The notes: generated by a model from the sequence alone, not told the origin. Numbered from the stretch's first letter, positions 49,831-62,841 are shown. The stretch: 64,000 nucleotides of DNA from Drosophila pseudoobscura (GCF_009870125.1 NC_046683.1:52777869-52841868), one strand, 5' to 3'. Numbers and translations are program-made.

Positions 49831-50700
49831 TGAAGAGGGTAGGGTAATGTCGAATGGATTAGATGCTTGTGCTGCACACAAGAACACATCTTCCGTCCCA
49901 TAAGGTCCGTCGCATAGTCTTCTCTTATGGGGCAGATCATGAGGCACTATTGTATGACTGAAGGACTCTTTTCTCCGGTCGCCGGAGAGGTTCGCCACGT
50001 TTTTTAATTGTAGGATTCGTTTATCATTAATGACAAGTAACACGAATAACAATATACGATAACATCATGCATTGCAACTGTTAAACCCCTTCCATAATGG
50101 CCCAGGGTCTTTATCTCGTCAGGTCCTCAGGGCTTATGTCCATCCTAGGTCCTCCTGTTGGGCAGGTCCGCTCTGTGGAGCTTGTCTAGTCTACGTAAGA
50201 GTCTGGTACTGGGGTCGGAAATACTTACTTCTGTCTGTAGTGCACTATGAAGGTATTCCTCATCGAGACAGTATCACAATAGAACATAGCACATCTCTAA
50301 AGAATCTACGTACGTAGCTACGAAGTAATCGAATGTGCTGTAGCTCCCTCCATCCAGGTGGCCCCGTTCCGTTCCCCACCATCGGAGGCGGCAGTGAAGA
50401 TGGGAACCCCGCCTTGGAGGACAAGAATGTTTGATCTGTTATGATCTCCTAGTTGTCTCCTAAGACTAAACCATATACCATATACCATGGATATGTACAC
50501 ACATACTGTATGCCTTCTGCTGTTCCTACTGTTCTAGTATTGCATATTTTTCTATAATTAACCAACCGAACGATCCCAAAATATCGAACGAAGTGGAGTT
50601 CAAGTTTTTATTTGCATTATCGACAAATGGTCCGTTTAATTTTAGCCCATGGATACTGTTCAAAGTTCATGCAATCCATACGTGGATCTGGCATTGCACG
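49831..50700. other. Inverted shared upstream DNA of the glue unit
   Basis: Non-coding DNA matching the 39250-39720 region in reverse orientation, with some private sequence (about 49880-50220) lacking an obvious partner. AACCAACCGAACGATCC (50561) and GACAAATGG (50623) match the upstream regions of the other glue copies. Confidence 0.6.
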
Positions 50701-50710
50701 GGAAGGTACC

Positions 50711-50748
50711 TATAAAAGGGGCAGACTCCACCAAGGAAGGCATCAGTT
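50711..50748 (+). promoter_or_regulatory. Core promoter of KPT glue gene copy 2
   Basis: TATAAAAG (50711-50718) is followed by an initiator CATCAGTTC with predicted start near 50745. The ATG is at 50790, giving a leader of about 45 nt. The element is shared with the copy at 43155. Confidence 0.8.
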
Positions 50749-50789
50749 CGTGGCACCTCCTCACCTGACAAGTCAATTTAAGCACTAGC

Positions 50790-51503
50790 ATGAAGCTGAC
50801 CATTGCCATTATCGGTAAGTAGATCCGATCCCCCAAGGATCGGTTGCTCTTTATCCTTTATCCTGACCATGCCACTCCATTCGCAGCGAGCATCCTGCTC
50901 ATCAGCTTGGCCGATCTTGCCACTGGCTCGTCGTGTGGATGCACGGAACCAACAACACCAAAGCCATGCACGACAACACCAGAGCCATGCTCTCCAACAC
51001 CAAAGCCATGCTCTCCAACACCAAAGCCATGCTCTCCAACAACTCCCAAGACAACAACTGCCGAGCCAACAACTCCCAAGATAACAACCACTTGCAGCAC
51101 TGCAAAACCCACCAAGCCGACAAAACCCACCAAGCCGACAAAACCCACCAAGCCGACAGAACCCACCAAGCCGACAAAACCCACCAAGCCGACAGAACCC
51201 ACCAAGCCGACAAAACCCACCAAGCCGACTAAACCCACCAAGCCGACAAAACCCACCAAGCCGACAGAACCCACCAAGCCGACAGAACCCACCAAGCCGA
51301 CAAAACCCACCAAGCCGACTAAACCCACCAAGCCGACAAAACCCACCAAGAAGCCTTCATGCGGCTCCTGCGGTCCCGGTGGTGATGCCTGCCACGGATG
51401 CCCATCCCAGGAGAAGCTCTGCCAGGAGCTGATCAACACTGTGCGCATCCTTGAGCGCAAGATCCGCCAGTGCGTGTGCGGTCAAAAGGATTGGACGTTG
51501 TAA
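50790..51503 (+). CDS. Salivary glue protein, Sgs3-like, KPT-repeat copy 2
   Basis: The inverted twin of the gene at 42409-43083, with about 213 residues. Exons: 50790-50814 and 50887-51503. Signal peptide, intron, Cys-rich tail and UTRs are the same as in copy 1. It differs in repeat number: one additional CSPTPKP unit in the N-terminal part, and more EPT interruptions with slightly more triplets in the KPT block. The changes are whole repeat units, so the frame is kept. No disabling lesion is seen, so it is likely expressed with copy 1. AATAAA is at 51669-51674. Confidence 0.9.
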
Positions 51504-51668
51504 GGTGGACCAGCCTTACACCCTACTCCCGGTTGTGATGTGTGATTTGTGATTCGATCCCTGCCAGGCCTTTGGCGGGGACGGCGCTCGCCCTGGACTA
51601 TGATTTCGACCCAATCGTTATGTTTTCATCAATTCATGTTGTTTAAGTTGACTTTTTATAATAATAAT

Positions 51669-51674
51669 AATAAA
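51669..51674 (+). terminator. Polyadenylation signal of KPT glue gene copy 2
   Basis: AATAAA ends an AATAATAAT run that is present in inverse form at 42238-42256 behind copy 1. Confidence 0.7.
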
Positions 51675-51725
51675 CCCGTGCGGAAAGCTGTCTTCGGTCG
51701 CCTTCCAATCGTTCATCCTGTTGCA

Positions 51726-54700
51726 AAAATTTAAGAAATTTCGCCTCTATAATCTAACAAAATATCATCATATATATAGTATACGATGGTTAGTAGATCG
51801 GTGGATGAGATCTTGGGGCGGCAAAGAACGATGGAAATTTGTATTTTATCGGCTTCGTTGAAAGTAGTCAGAATGTATGTAGATTTGTGCAACATAGAAA
51901 TGGGTATCAAAGTATACAACTATTGAGTGTTTATTCAGAGAACCATTCATGGTATCCCTTGATATTGCATTATTTCTTTAAACATGGACTCCCATCTGAT
52001 CGAGGGACTTCAATTGGCCTTGCATGGTTATTCCTGGAATAGTCGGAGGATTCGAATGCGTATACCCAACAGATCTGCCAGCCCCCCAATTGAAAGAAGA
52101 ACTACATTTAATTTTTGTCACATTTAAAAAATTTATTTTTTTGTATTGATTTTTGGATGTTTTTTATTCAACTTTTACACAGAGAAAAAAATTAGATTGC
52201 AATTTTTGCATTTTGTTTGTTTAATTTGATTAATTAAAATTTGTTAAGTTGCTAGAATTTGTTAAGCGCTACTAAAATTTAAATTTGTTGTTTTTTTCGT
52301 CATTACATACATTCATAGTCATATAGGTAGTATATGGTATATATAATATATATATATATTGTTTTCCCATCATTTGCCTGATCATCTGCCTGCCTGGCCG
52401 GCGACAATTGTCGCTCCGATACACACATACTCGTACTCGTATCATAATGGAAACGGTTAAACATTACTTAGTCACATAGCTAAAAGGTGTACAACATAGA
52501 CGACGTAGGCTTTAACTGGCATTACTGGACACTACTACGGTAAACAACGGTACTTTAGAACAACTCATCTTCTGGTCGGGCAGCAGTGGAGGGCCGAAAC
52601 GAGGCCTAACCTGATCTATTTATTGCATTCCATTCCATTCACTCAATCCGAGAACTGAAACTGAAACTGAAATCAAGATGAAACTGAAAGTCTCCGCTCA
52701 GATTACACATGGTGGGATAATCGTTTGAATAGAACTTCCTATCGAGAGAGTCGCGGATGGATGCAATTGGAATGCACTTTAAAAATAATTTATATATTTA
52801 TGTAGTATGTATGTATGTGTTTATGTAGGCATGCATGTACATATGTGGTATATGCAGATCTGATGGCCTGCTGTCTGATGGTCTGATGGTTTGATGGTCT
52901 GATGGGAGGAGCGTGGAGTGATTCAGTGGAGGCAATCGCTTAATTGATTTGTAATTTGATTCTTGAATTCTTGAATTGGTTCCCTTAAACAACACACACA
53001 CAGATACGCACATTGATAATATACATGTAGTAGTAATGGTAATCGTAATATTTTTGCTTAGTCGCTAACTCTGTAGTCCGTAATAGAATATGTAAAAATT
53101 CTACAATATATAGCCATAAATCTATTGTATATAGAATATTTACTTTCTCTTGCTTATGCGCTTGATACTTGTCACGATTTCGCCTTTGTTTACTTGTTTC
53201 TCCAACTTTCTTCATCCTTCATTCTTCATCTCGTCTCTTTCTTCTTTATCATTATTGTTTACAAAATACTTTGAGGAGCACTGGACGTGTCTAAGATTCT
53301 TCCTTCTCTCTGCTTACACTTATCCATGAGAACGAAACGAAAACCTCTCACTTTCTCCATCTTCTTCTATCTTCCGTAGATAGTACTACGATAAAAATCC
53401 AAACAGAAATCCTATGTCCCTAATTCCGTAACAACATCAAAAGCGTGGCGTTAGCCCTACTACAAAGCCTGTCAACATGGGATTGGGGTTGGGGTTGGGG
53501 ATGGGTTTTGAGGATCGGGGAGTTCTACAACTTAAAGGTGTGTGTGTTTGTGTGTGTCTCTACTGGCTACAACATACAATATATGTGTGTGGGTAATACT
53601 CGTGTACTTTGCTTTGATCGAACATAAATCATTGAATAATTGCATATTTTGTGTAGCTTTTTCGCTTTCGCTTCTGCTTTTGCTTTTGTAAGTTAAATTT
53701 ATTTAAGTTTACGTGTTTTATTATTTAATAGATCACATTCATGGTTCTATTTCTTCACTTGCTCTATTTATGTTCACATTTAATTCGTAATACAGTACAT
53801 ATATCGATTGGTTTTCTCTCGCTTTTTTTGTTTTTTGTTTGTATTAGGTTTTTTCTTTTGTTTTGTTTTGTTTTTTTTTTGTGTTTTGTATTGCTGCTAC
53901 GGTGGCCCTATTTACATAACACTAGACATATACCTACTTTTGTGTGTGTGTGTGTGGGTGTCGGATGCTCGAAAGGGATTGATTGGATTGGATTGGATTG
54001 TTACTTGAGTTTCAGATGGCTAAAACACACATCCATGTTAGCTTTGTGTTATGCCGTGTGTAAAGCAAGATTTTTAAATTAAAAATTGTAATACCTAAAT
54101 GTTACATATGAGTTCCTCCTTATCTGTTTCGTCTGCTTGTTATCGAGATCTTTGTGGGATTGATTGATAATTATTGATGCATTTGCTCTGATGATTTAGT
54201 TTTAGTTTTAGTTTTAAGCTAATCGTAAATTCTCTTCGTTATCTTTTCCTTGCGTGCGTGTGCATGTGTGTGTGTGTGTGTGTGAGTGTGTCTGTGTCTG
54301 TGTGTGGGGATGAGTAAAACTACAATTACAATTGTCGAATACTGGAGGGGGCTGGGGGATCTGTGTTCCAAGATGTTTTGTTTGTTCAGATATTACAGAT
54401 TACAGATGATGGATTTAGCTCCTTTTCGATTTTCGATTTTCCATTTTCCATTTTCACTTTTCTTCGTTATTCTACGCTAAAAATTATTTTAAAATTTATT
54501 AACACAGATGACTTTATATTTTCCGAAAGTTCTCTTCTTTTCTCCTCTATTCCTCCTTTTCCACTTTTGTTACCCATTTTTTTTTTGTCAATAGTTTTTT
54601 GTTTGCTTTTTTGCTTCCTTTTTTTTTATAAATAATTTCACTGCTCAGATCGATCGTTCGTAATCCAAAAGAACAAAAAAACAATTCGTTTGCCAACTAT

Positions 54701-56358
54701 CTAGCCGAAAGATATCCATACATGTATACAGGTTAATATCTGGGTGTGTGTTTGAACCGATATTGATCGCTTCGTCGTGTTGTTTGTTGTTGTTGTTGTT
54801 TGTTTGTTGTTGTTGTTGCAATTGGTTTATTAACTATACTACGGATAAACACACAGCTACGCACATTGAATGAATTTTCTGCTGGATTTTCGCCTTTGCT
54901 TGTTTAATATTAAAACCTTACACTAGAAACACATCGAATAATATTAGAAATATTGTATCTTCCATATATATCTATATATATTTTTGTTATATGCAGCCCC
55001 TCTACGGGGCTGCGATCTCTATAGCAAAGTTTGAAACTCTGCGCGCAAAGAAAAATTAAATTATTATAGTGTTGATTAAAATAATAATACAAAGATTAAT
55101 CGTAATTGGTGGAAATATTTTTGAGAATTCCAGTTGGTTCTATTGTTGGTTTGGATTTCACTTGTTGTTGTTGTTGTTTGTCTCTCTCTTTCTCTGTCCA
55201 TCCGATAGATAGATAGATAGATCTGGGGGGGATTGGGATTGGGATCTGCCACTTGGGCGTCCATCGGATACTTGTTTGTAATACTCTCCAAACTATGATT
55301 TCCGAATCTCTAGTTGGTTTCTGTGTGTACGTGTTTGGGTTCATGTTAAATGTTCGTGTGTTTGTATGCGTTTTTCAATATTCATAATTATTATATAATA
55401 TCACATCAACTTTGTTTTTTTCATTTGTTATTATGTATTCCTCTTCCTCTTCTTGCTCGGCCCCTCCTCTCCGCGGGGGGTCCCACTGCCTACTGCTTAT
55501 TGTTGTTTTTCTCTCATTCTGGTTTATAAGGATCGGTCGTCTGCCCGTATACGGTTGTCTATCCCACCGGGTTGCATGCCTGAACATCACATCCTGATGA
55601 TGGCACATCCGTACACCGAATACTCTATGATCCGTCTACGTGTGGGGGGGAGTTTTGTTGCCCTTCCTTATGCTTTTTGTTATGCTCGAAACGGGTCCCC
55701 GACAACCGCTCACTGAGTGAAGAAGTTTATTTGTCGCTCGCCCGACATTTTACATTTTACAATATTTTGAATATTTCTTATCGTTTGTGTTTCGCCTTGT
55801 ATGCGGCCGTTCCTCCTCTTTTTTATAATTTTTCGATTTATATTTTCCAAAAAGTACCTTTTTTTAAGCCAAAAGTCAGTCCAATAAGAGTTTTGAGTTG
55901 CCTGCAACTGCAGTTGATTTGTTTGTTGGGTTTTCTTCCTCTAGAGGAGGTTTTCAAAATAATTGTTGGTTAGAGTTGAGTTGTTTTGTTGATTTGTTGC
56001 TTGCAGGATTGGTTGATTGGTTGATAGTTGTGGTCCAAAGTTGTTGCCTCTACGGTTAAACGTTTCCTGGTTACAGGATGAAGATCGTTGATGGAACGCA
56101 CCGGTTCGTGTTGGCGTTCCCGTTCCAGCTCCCAGTGGGAACCGGCACAGGCACAGGCACAGGGACGTGGACTTGGAGGCGAAGGTGGACGGGGCGGCCA
56201 GTGCTGCTACTACGGCTTTCTGCTGGTGCTGCTGCTGCTGCTGCTGTTACTGTTGTTCGGAGGGATTGAGTATTGAGTAGCGCCTCTGCGTCCACAGCCA
56301 CATCCACATCCACGCCCGCACCCACGTCCCCGTCCGTGTGCCTGCTCGGCACAGGGCC
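51726..56358 (-). other. AT-rich DNA, probably including the charybde 3' UTR
   Basis: No coding sequence recognised. The region is strongly AT-rich with T-runs (53820-53880, 54570-54630), TG runs (53941-53956, 54263-54283), TTG repeats (54781-54818) and GATA repeats (55205-55220). The minus strand has many AATAAA-like words, for example near 52131, so the 3' end of charybde cannot be placed. Part of this stretch may be a long 3' UTR. Confidence 0.35.
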
Positions 56359-59300
56359 TCACTCGGATGAGTATAGCTTGTTCTTGGTCAGTGTGAAGTC
56401 GGGACTGATGTTGATGGTGTTGCTACGGGTGAGATTTCTGCGCGCCAAGGGAATAACATGGATTAATAGGGTCTCTCCCAGGGACACGGGACTCTACTCA
56501 CTTGATAAACTGCGGCAGCAGCGAGGTCCAGCCGCTCTTGTCCTGCTTCAATGTCAAATACAGCTCGAAGATCGACACAGTGTCCGGGTCCACTTTGAAC
56601 GAGGCGATGCGCCTGGGATGGCAGAATGGAACAGTTAGCGATTGCTCCAACGGAGGCAAGCCATCGGATCACTCACCTGACGTTGTTCGGCTCGCTCTCG
56701 AACTCGATGAAGAGCGTGCAGGCGCGCTCGCCACACGGCTCACGGTCCGACATGCGGATGATCTCGGCGGCGATGCGCTCCGTGAGGTCGGCGGGCAGGT
56801 TCACCTCAGTGCAGGCCAGGTGGCGCTGCTTGGCGTCACGCAGCTGGAACTGCAGCTGCTGCGAAAGGTCCCGCACGGCGCTGGCGCTCACGTCGTCCAT
56901 GTTGTCGGCCGCCCCGAAGCGGGCCCCGGCCGTCGACTGCAGGGGCGATGCGGGCATGGGGCTGGGCCCGGGTCCGTGGCCATGCCCCGGATGGTGGGCG
57001 GTGCTGGCCAGCACGTTGGTCATGTAAGCGTGGTGGTAGGCAGCGGAGCTGCCGTTGACCACGTCGAAGCTGGCGGCAACCGCGGACTGCTTCCCGGAGC
57101 CGGCCACCGGGGGTGCCATCGGCACCGTCGACCGCGTGTTGAGCGCCTGGTGCTGTCGCATGTGCAGCACGGAAGCGGGATGCCCGTCCACAACGTCTGC
57201 GTCCAGTGCGGCGTTGACGTCGACCGCGTTCTCCTCCTCCTCCTCCAGCGGATGCGGCGCGGTGGATGCAACGCCCGAACTCGGCCAGTCTGCCAGGGAG
57301 AAGGGAAAGGGGAGAAGAGAAGAGAATGGGGTTCAAATTACTGACTCGTTCATCGACCGGCAAAAGGGCAAGAGAAAAGGCACAAGGAGCAATAATAAAG
57401 AAGAAGAGAACACAAAAAAAAATCAGCTGATGTCTGCGGCTTGGAGACCCACACGGAATTTCACTCGAATTTCCACTCAAGCTACTGCGCAGACTCCACT
57501 CGAGTGTCTTCCAGGGAGCGGGAGCACGCGGCGGCACGAAATCACCTGGCAACAACAGCTGGAAATCAGCCGTTTGCCCTGCACTCTCTGCCGCTGCTTC
57601 TGGCGCTGCCTCTGCGTTTCCAGCTGACGACGCTTCCCCCTATCCCCCCGCACCAACCCCTCTCGCAGTCAGCAGTTTGTGCCATTCCCCTTTCTGCCCT
57701 CATCACCCCCCTCGACACATCAGGCGTTATATGACGTCTTCCTCATTTTGCCTTTACTGCACAGTATTTTTTGTTATTTCTTTTGCTTTGTTTTATTACC
57801 CCGCCAGAGAACCGTACAGTGGGACGCACAAGCGAGAGAAGCGAAGAAGAAGTATTGCTGCTGCGGATAATGAATATGTAATTCTGGAGTCGGACAGGGA
57901 GAGGGCACTGTCATTTAATTTGTACATCTTAAGCCGAACTCCCGTTTCATCCCACTGTCTGTCGTCTGTCGTTTGTCGTCGTTCGTCTTTCGTCTCTCCT
58001 TTAATGTGTGTACTTGTGTATGCGTGCATAAAAAGCAGTTACACTGGCCCTCTACATTGTAGGGGTTCGAATGTGTGTGCGCGAGTACAAATTAACTGCT
58101 TTGCCTCGACGTCTCGACGAACGTCTTGTAATTAGCGCGGAAACTCTTTAAAGAGCCACGCCGTGCCACCCCCCGCCGACGCCGGCCATTGTACACAATC
58201 ATTGCAACGTAGCTGCTGTTGAATGGACAATTTGCTCTCTCGTTAGCTTCGTATCTCTCTCACCCCATCCACGCTCAGGTTCTCCGCCCGCTGTCCGTCT
58301 CCCTCGCACTGCATGGCATGGCATGGCATGGCATAGCAGAGCATACACACAACATACACCCGCGTAATTAAGAAATTAACGGCACATGTTTGCGGCTCTC
58401 CATGTGTCCACATGTGTGCGTCTGTCCCTCTTCCACCTTCGGCGTGTGTTATTGGATTTTGTCAAGTCCCTGTCCATGGGAGAGGAGCGGGGCAAAGGGT
58501 TCGCTCGTGCAAAGTCAGGAAAGCGAAAGCCGAAAGGAACGGGAATGAAACAGAGACAAGCGACCACCAATACACATTTAATTGCAAAGTACTCATCCGA
58601 GACCGAGTCGCATATTTAGTTGGTCGGTCTCTTTCTTTCTCTCTCTCTCCCTATCACACAGAGTACATTCGTTGTGTGCGTCTGTGGTGAGAGAGCTTTT
58701 TGGGTAGGCATCACCTTTGATAAACATACTTTGTTCTTGTCAGAGCCGGCAAACGGAAAAGAGAGTGAGTGAGTGAGCGTCAGGGCGATGGCTGTAGGAA
58801 AGCTACGTCAGGTACATCGGCTTTGCTGCTCACTACGCGCGCATTACGTTCCTCCGAAGAAGAGTGTTGCTTTCGCAGATCTTTGATATACATACATATG
58901 TACATACGAGTAGTATACGGGTAAAGAAAACACGCTAATCAGCGGTTTAATTGGTGGGAAGATATGCACATACATACATACATACAGACCCGACGGCCCC
59001 CACACATTCACGTGTATGTGTACATGTTAGCTTGTGAATCAATAATCAAGTTTATAAATTATTCATTAAAACCAATTTTGGCAGTCATTCGCCCCTGATT
59101 GGTATCTCCGGCAGTGTTCCACAAAAACATCTAAACACTCGCCCCAACAACTATTCGTAAACTAAATAAATATAGTGGATAATCTAGAACATTTTCACTA
59201 AAATACTGTAATTTAACCTGGTTTCCCTTTCAGATTCGAATACACTACAAAATTTAATATTAATAAAAACATTTGTTTGTATTTCAATGGAATTCTACTA

Positions 59301-61937
59301 TCTACAATCACGATTGCCATATAAAAAAGTCATAAATCTTACAAAATAGAAACAAAAAAAAAACCGTCAAATTCATTCAAAAATATTATTATGATTATCT
59401 TTATTAATTCATGGTTCATATACTTTTATCACTCACACTGGCTTCTTTTCCCGTAGGGTTTCCAACTGGCCCCACCAACCTTTAAGTGGAATACAACCAA
59501 AGGCAACAGAATCGAAAATGAGCCATATATAACTAATATATAGGCACAAAACTACCAGAAGAATAATCTTTGCTGTCAAGGGTGTACGAAAGTTTTTGGT
59601 ACCCAGTGTACAGAGTACATATGTATCTAGAGTTGACTTCCGGAAAACCCTTTTTCCAGTTGCCCGAAATCCCTTGCACAGGGGGAGGGGGGAGAGAGAG
59701 AGAGAGCGAGAGCGAGAGAGTGATATGGTCATGGGCATAACTAATGTTTATTCAAAGAAATTAAGTAATTAATTAAACAACATTATTGCCACTGGCCCCA
59801 CACACACACACACACACACACACACGGACACGGACACACAGATGATGGAGACCTCTCCCCTGAGCCACCCATGGGGCTCCAACATTTGACTAAAACATGA
59901 ATATGCATGTCCATGTCGGCGGCAGCAGAGACACAGACACAGACAGAGGCACAGCCACAGACACGGGTGAGAGTGTGCAATTGCAATTGCAAGTGTGAGT
60001 GTTAGTGTGAGAGAAGCTGGCTGGCTCTCGGATGTCCTTCGAAAATAAAATTGCATGCGCTCAGTCAGTCATGAAATTAAATTGACTGCAAATACAGCGC
60101 GAGGGAGGCAGGGAGGGGATTCCAGCCGGAGGAAGCGAGAGAGCGAGCCAGCCAGCCAGCCAGCCATCCAGCCAGCATATACATAACTGTGAATGCTCTT
60201 CTGTGTGTATGCGTGTGTGTGTGTGTGTGTGTCTCTGTGTGCGACATGTTGTTGCATGTCGTCGTCGTTGCCACAGAGAGTTCTTGTGCTCGCTTTTGGC
60301 TGATTTTACATTTTCCCCAGAGACGGAGGGACGGACCATCTAATTTGCACAACTCTTTTCTTTCGCCGCTGCCTTGGCAAAGTTTAAAGTGACAGGATTA
60401 ACAGGATGTTGCATAATCCGACCGTCAGACACATGAACAGGATATGCCTGCATGGCCCAGACAGGAACAGGAACAGAAACAGGACAGGACGGAGCACGGC
60501 GTTCTTTCACGGCACACAAAAAATGCATAATGCAAATTACACATTTTCAACCCTCCGAAAAGCTTTCGCAGGATTTACATACGAACGGAACGTAGGAATA
60601 AACATACATATAAATACTTATGTGGTACGGTGCCCATTTACATACCCGGCTTGTCCAAAAACTGCTTAGACTGCATGAAAATATTTATTCCCTCCGGCGT
60701 TTTCCACAGCGTCAAAACAATATTCAAAAGAAATCTTCGCAAAGTGAAACTAAATATGTACATATACCGATACTTTTCTAAATTCTGACAATCCAAGCTA
60801 AGACACAAAAAAAATATTCAACTGGAATCGATGAAAAATCATTCGATCAAACAATGTTGGTAAAGGCAAGCAAAACTAGATTTGAAGATTATTCTGAAGG
60901 CCGAACACTGGAATCAAGAGTCTGTTCAGTGCTCCAGTTTCTGTGGGCTTACAACGCAATCCACAGGGTCAGAGAACTACCTCGAAGAATGGACCTAATC
61001 AAATCAAAATCACTCGAAGAAGCATTCCAAACCGAAGCACAAGAAAAATCCATCAAAATTTTCCGTTCGTTAAGAAAACACTTGAATAAATGTATTTTAT
61101 AATCCCTGGAAAATTTGCTGAAAACATCAAATGAAATGTTCCCGTACAGCCGTAAAATTAATTGAATCAAAAAATGGGCCATAAACATGAAAAATAAAAA
61201 CGTTCGTGGCACATTAAAAATATCCGAAATGGCCCTACTTCTTTTCATTCTCTAAAGAAACTGCCCGAATGGATATTGCGGCGGTGGCTGCGGCTGCGGC
61301 AGCGGCAGCGGCGGTGGCGGCTCCCAAGGTATACACTGACCTTAAGTTCCAATTTAATGCGTACCGAATATTTAAATTAACCAAGTTTTTTTTCCCCCCT
61401 TTTGATTCAGCAAACATCAGATTTTTGATTCAGACTGTAATTGATTTTTTTTTGCCAGGGTAGAGCTACTCTGTTCGCCGATCAACTCAATAGCGGAATA
61501 ATAGAAATTATTTTCTCTACCGAAACTATTTATAAACGCATACAAATACGGACTGCCAGCCAAACTGGGTTTTAACAAACGATGTTCCCAACTTTGTTTG
61601 TCCAAGCCCCAACAATGGGAATAAATTATCGGTCTGTCCGACCGACCTACCGATAGAAACCTATGCGATTTTGTCGTCTCTCATTTAAAAACCTGGTATT
61701 TTTTATTTGAATTTTTTGAATTATAGCCAAGAAGCGTTGGAACTATTTTTTAGTGCACATTCTACAGTTAAAACACAAACTAAAATTGAACAGAACGCAA
61801 ATTTCGAAAACACTCGCGGGAGGATCAACGATAAAGAGGGCACGAATATTAGGGTTTGGATGGTACTCACCTTTGATTTTGTTAACACCGAATTTTCCCT
61901 GAATGTGATTTTGTACTGAGAGCACTTCCATCTTCAT
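56359..61937 (-). CDS. chrb: Charybde (REDD1/DDIT4-like inhibitor of TOR signalling)
   Basis: It acts in the cytoplasm upstream of TSC to reduce TOR activity. In flies it works together with Scylla and responds to hypoxia and stress. Exons: 61937-61871, 57289-56677, 56612-56502 and 56437-56359. All phases agree, giving 289 residues. The first exon encodes MKMEVLSVQNHIQGKFGVNK and IK. The large second exon begins DWPSSG, then an acidic EEEEE stretch and a low-complexity Ala/Pro/His region. The C-terminal RTP801-type domain follows: LSQQLQFQLRDAKQRHLACT, LPADLTERIAAEIIRMSDRE, CGERACTLFIEFE, FELYLTLKQDKSGWTSLLPQ, then NLTRSNTINISPDFTLTKNK and LYSSE. Length and end match the family. The 4.6-kb first intron contains a possible small ORF (60854-61102). 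Confidence 0.93.
57290..61870 (-). other. Charybde intron 1
   Basis: Large intron with CA/TG microsatellites (59800-59825, 60211-60230), GA tracts (59690-59720), GCATG repeats (58310-58335), CATA repeats (58968-58985) and AT-rich DNA near 59150-59420. Stress-regulated genes often keep enhancers in the first intron, but no specific site could be supported. Confidence 0.6.
60854..61102 (+). CDS. Candidate small orphan protein in the charybde intron
   Basis: An 82-codon frame on the strand opposite to charybde. The product (MLVKASKTRFEDYSEGRTLE, then SRVCSVLQFLWAYNAIHRVR, ELPRRMDLIKSKSLEEAFQT, EAQEKSIKIFRSLRKHLNKC) is charged and helix-prone, without the low complexity of the chance frames nearby. 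AATAAA overlaps its last codons (61084-61089). It has no recognised family, TATA box or introns. It could be a young gene, a fragment of a moved gene, or chance. The family is not recognised. Confidence 0.3.
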   Translation: MLVKASKTRFEDYSEGRTLESRVCSVLQFLWAYNAIHRVRELPRRMDLIKSKSLEEAFQTEAQEKSIKIFRSLRKHLNKCIL

Positions 61938-62841
61938 AGAATCGCCGTTTGGTCTGCCGCAACCGTCTGCTTTACCGTTGCTTTTCGTTGCGTGCCGTTT
62001 GCTGCTCGAGTGCGGGTTTGTGTGCGTGTGTGTAAAGTACACACTAGTGGGGTGTTTTTGTGTGTGTGTGTGTGTTCTTCTAGAAATGCACTTTAATCAC
62101 AAATAAAAAAAATGTTTGATTTGATTTGATTTGATTTGAATTGAATTCCGTTAAGGGATTCCACGGGGTTTCACGGATATACGGATGCGATTCGGATTTT
62201 CACTTGGCTGCCCGCGTCTGTCGCGCCGCTCAACAAACAATTGGAAAAAGTATCAACAACTAAATTTGTTATTCTAGTTAAACGTTTAAATTTAATACAT
62301 TCTAAAAGTCAACGGAAATTGCCGCCCGTCCCGTCCCGCTGCCTGCCACACTCTCGCTCTTCCTCTCTTCCTCACTGCCTCTCGCTCTCGGTGTCTGCCT
62401 TCGTCGTTCTTGTTCATTCACGCACAGCACATGGTTCTGTTCCGTTTTGTTCTTTTTCTTTTTCAGTTTCTGATTCTTGTCGGAGTTGTAGTTGTTGTTC
62501 GGGGAGGTGCTACATATGGCTTGTGTGTGGGGGTGCTGCATCCGCGTGCTGCCCGGTGGATGTGGTGCGTGTGGCGTCCGTTGGAGCTCTGTTTTTAGCT
62601 TTTGCCGTTTCTCTGCCTTCTGCTATCTGCCGTCTGCTGTTTTCTGTTCGGTTCGCTTCGGTTCGGTTCGGTGCTGTTCTGTTCTGTTCCGCTGTTCGGG
62701 AGAGACTTTCGGCTCCACTCAAACGCTCGGCGGCTCTCACGGCTCAGCTGTGCTTCTGCTGCCGCTGAAGGAGAGCTTGGGACGACGGGCAACTTCTGTG
62801 GCTTGGCGGAGCGGAGCAGTTTTCAATTTCCAAAGCTACTG
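61938..62841 (-). other. Charybde 5' UTR (predicted)
   Basis: This is the stretch between the charybde start codon and the predicted transcription start. It is CA/TG-rich near 62015-62075, has GATTT repeats at 62116-62137 and is rich in GGTTC/TGTTC repeats at 62640-62690. Whether it is interrupted by an intron is not clear. Confidence 0.5.

Larger units (their letters stand above)
49508..51725. repeat. Inverted copy of the glue/Fuca-promoter unit
   Basis: Read on the minus strand, this block matches first the 3' flank, coding region and promoter of the glue gene at 42185-43452. It then matches the DNA between the glue remnant and Fuca at about 39230-40060. At the outer end both copies share TTCATCCTGTTGCAAA and then diverge (near 51725 and 42185). 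A deletion of roughly 70 bp near 50510 separates it from the remnant copy. It is thus an inverted segmental duplication of a single ancestral unit. Confidence 0.8.

Noticed and set aside
61269..61463. Frame beginning with a poly-Ala run in the charybde intron
   Set aside because: The first part is a GCN trinucleotide repeat and the rest is AT-rich with no domain; no support as a gene.
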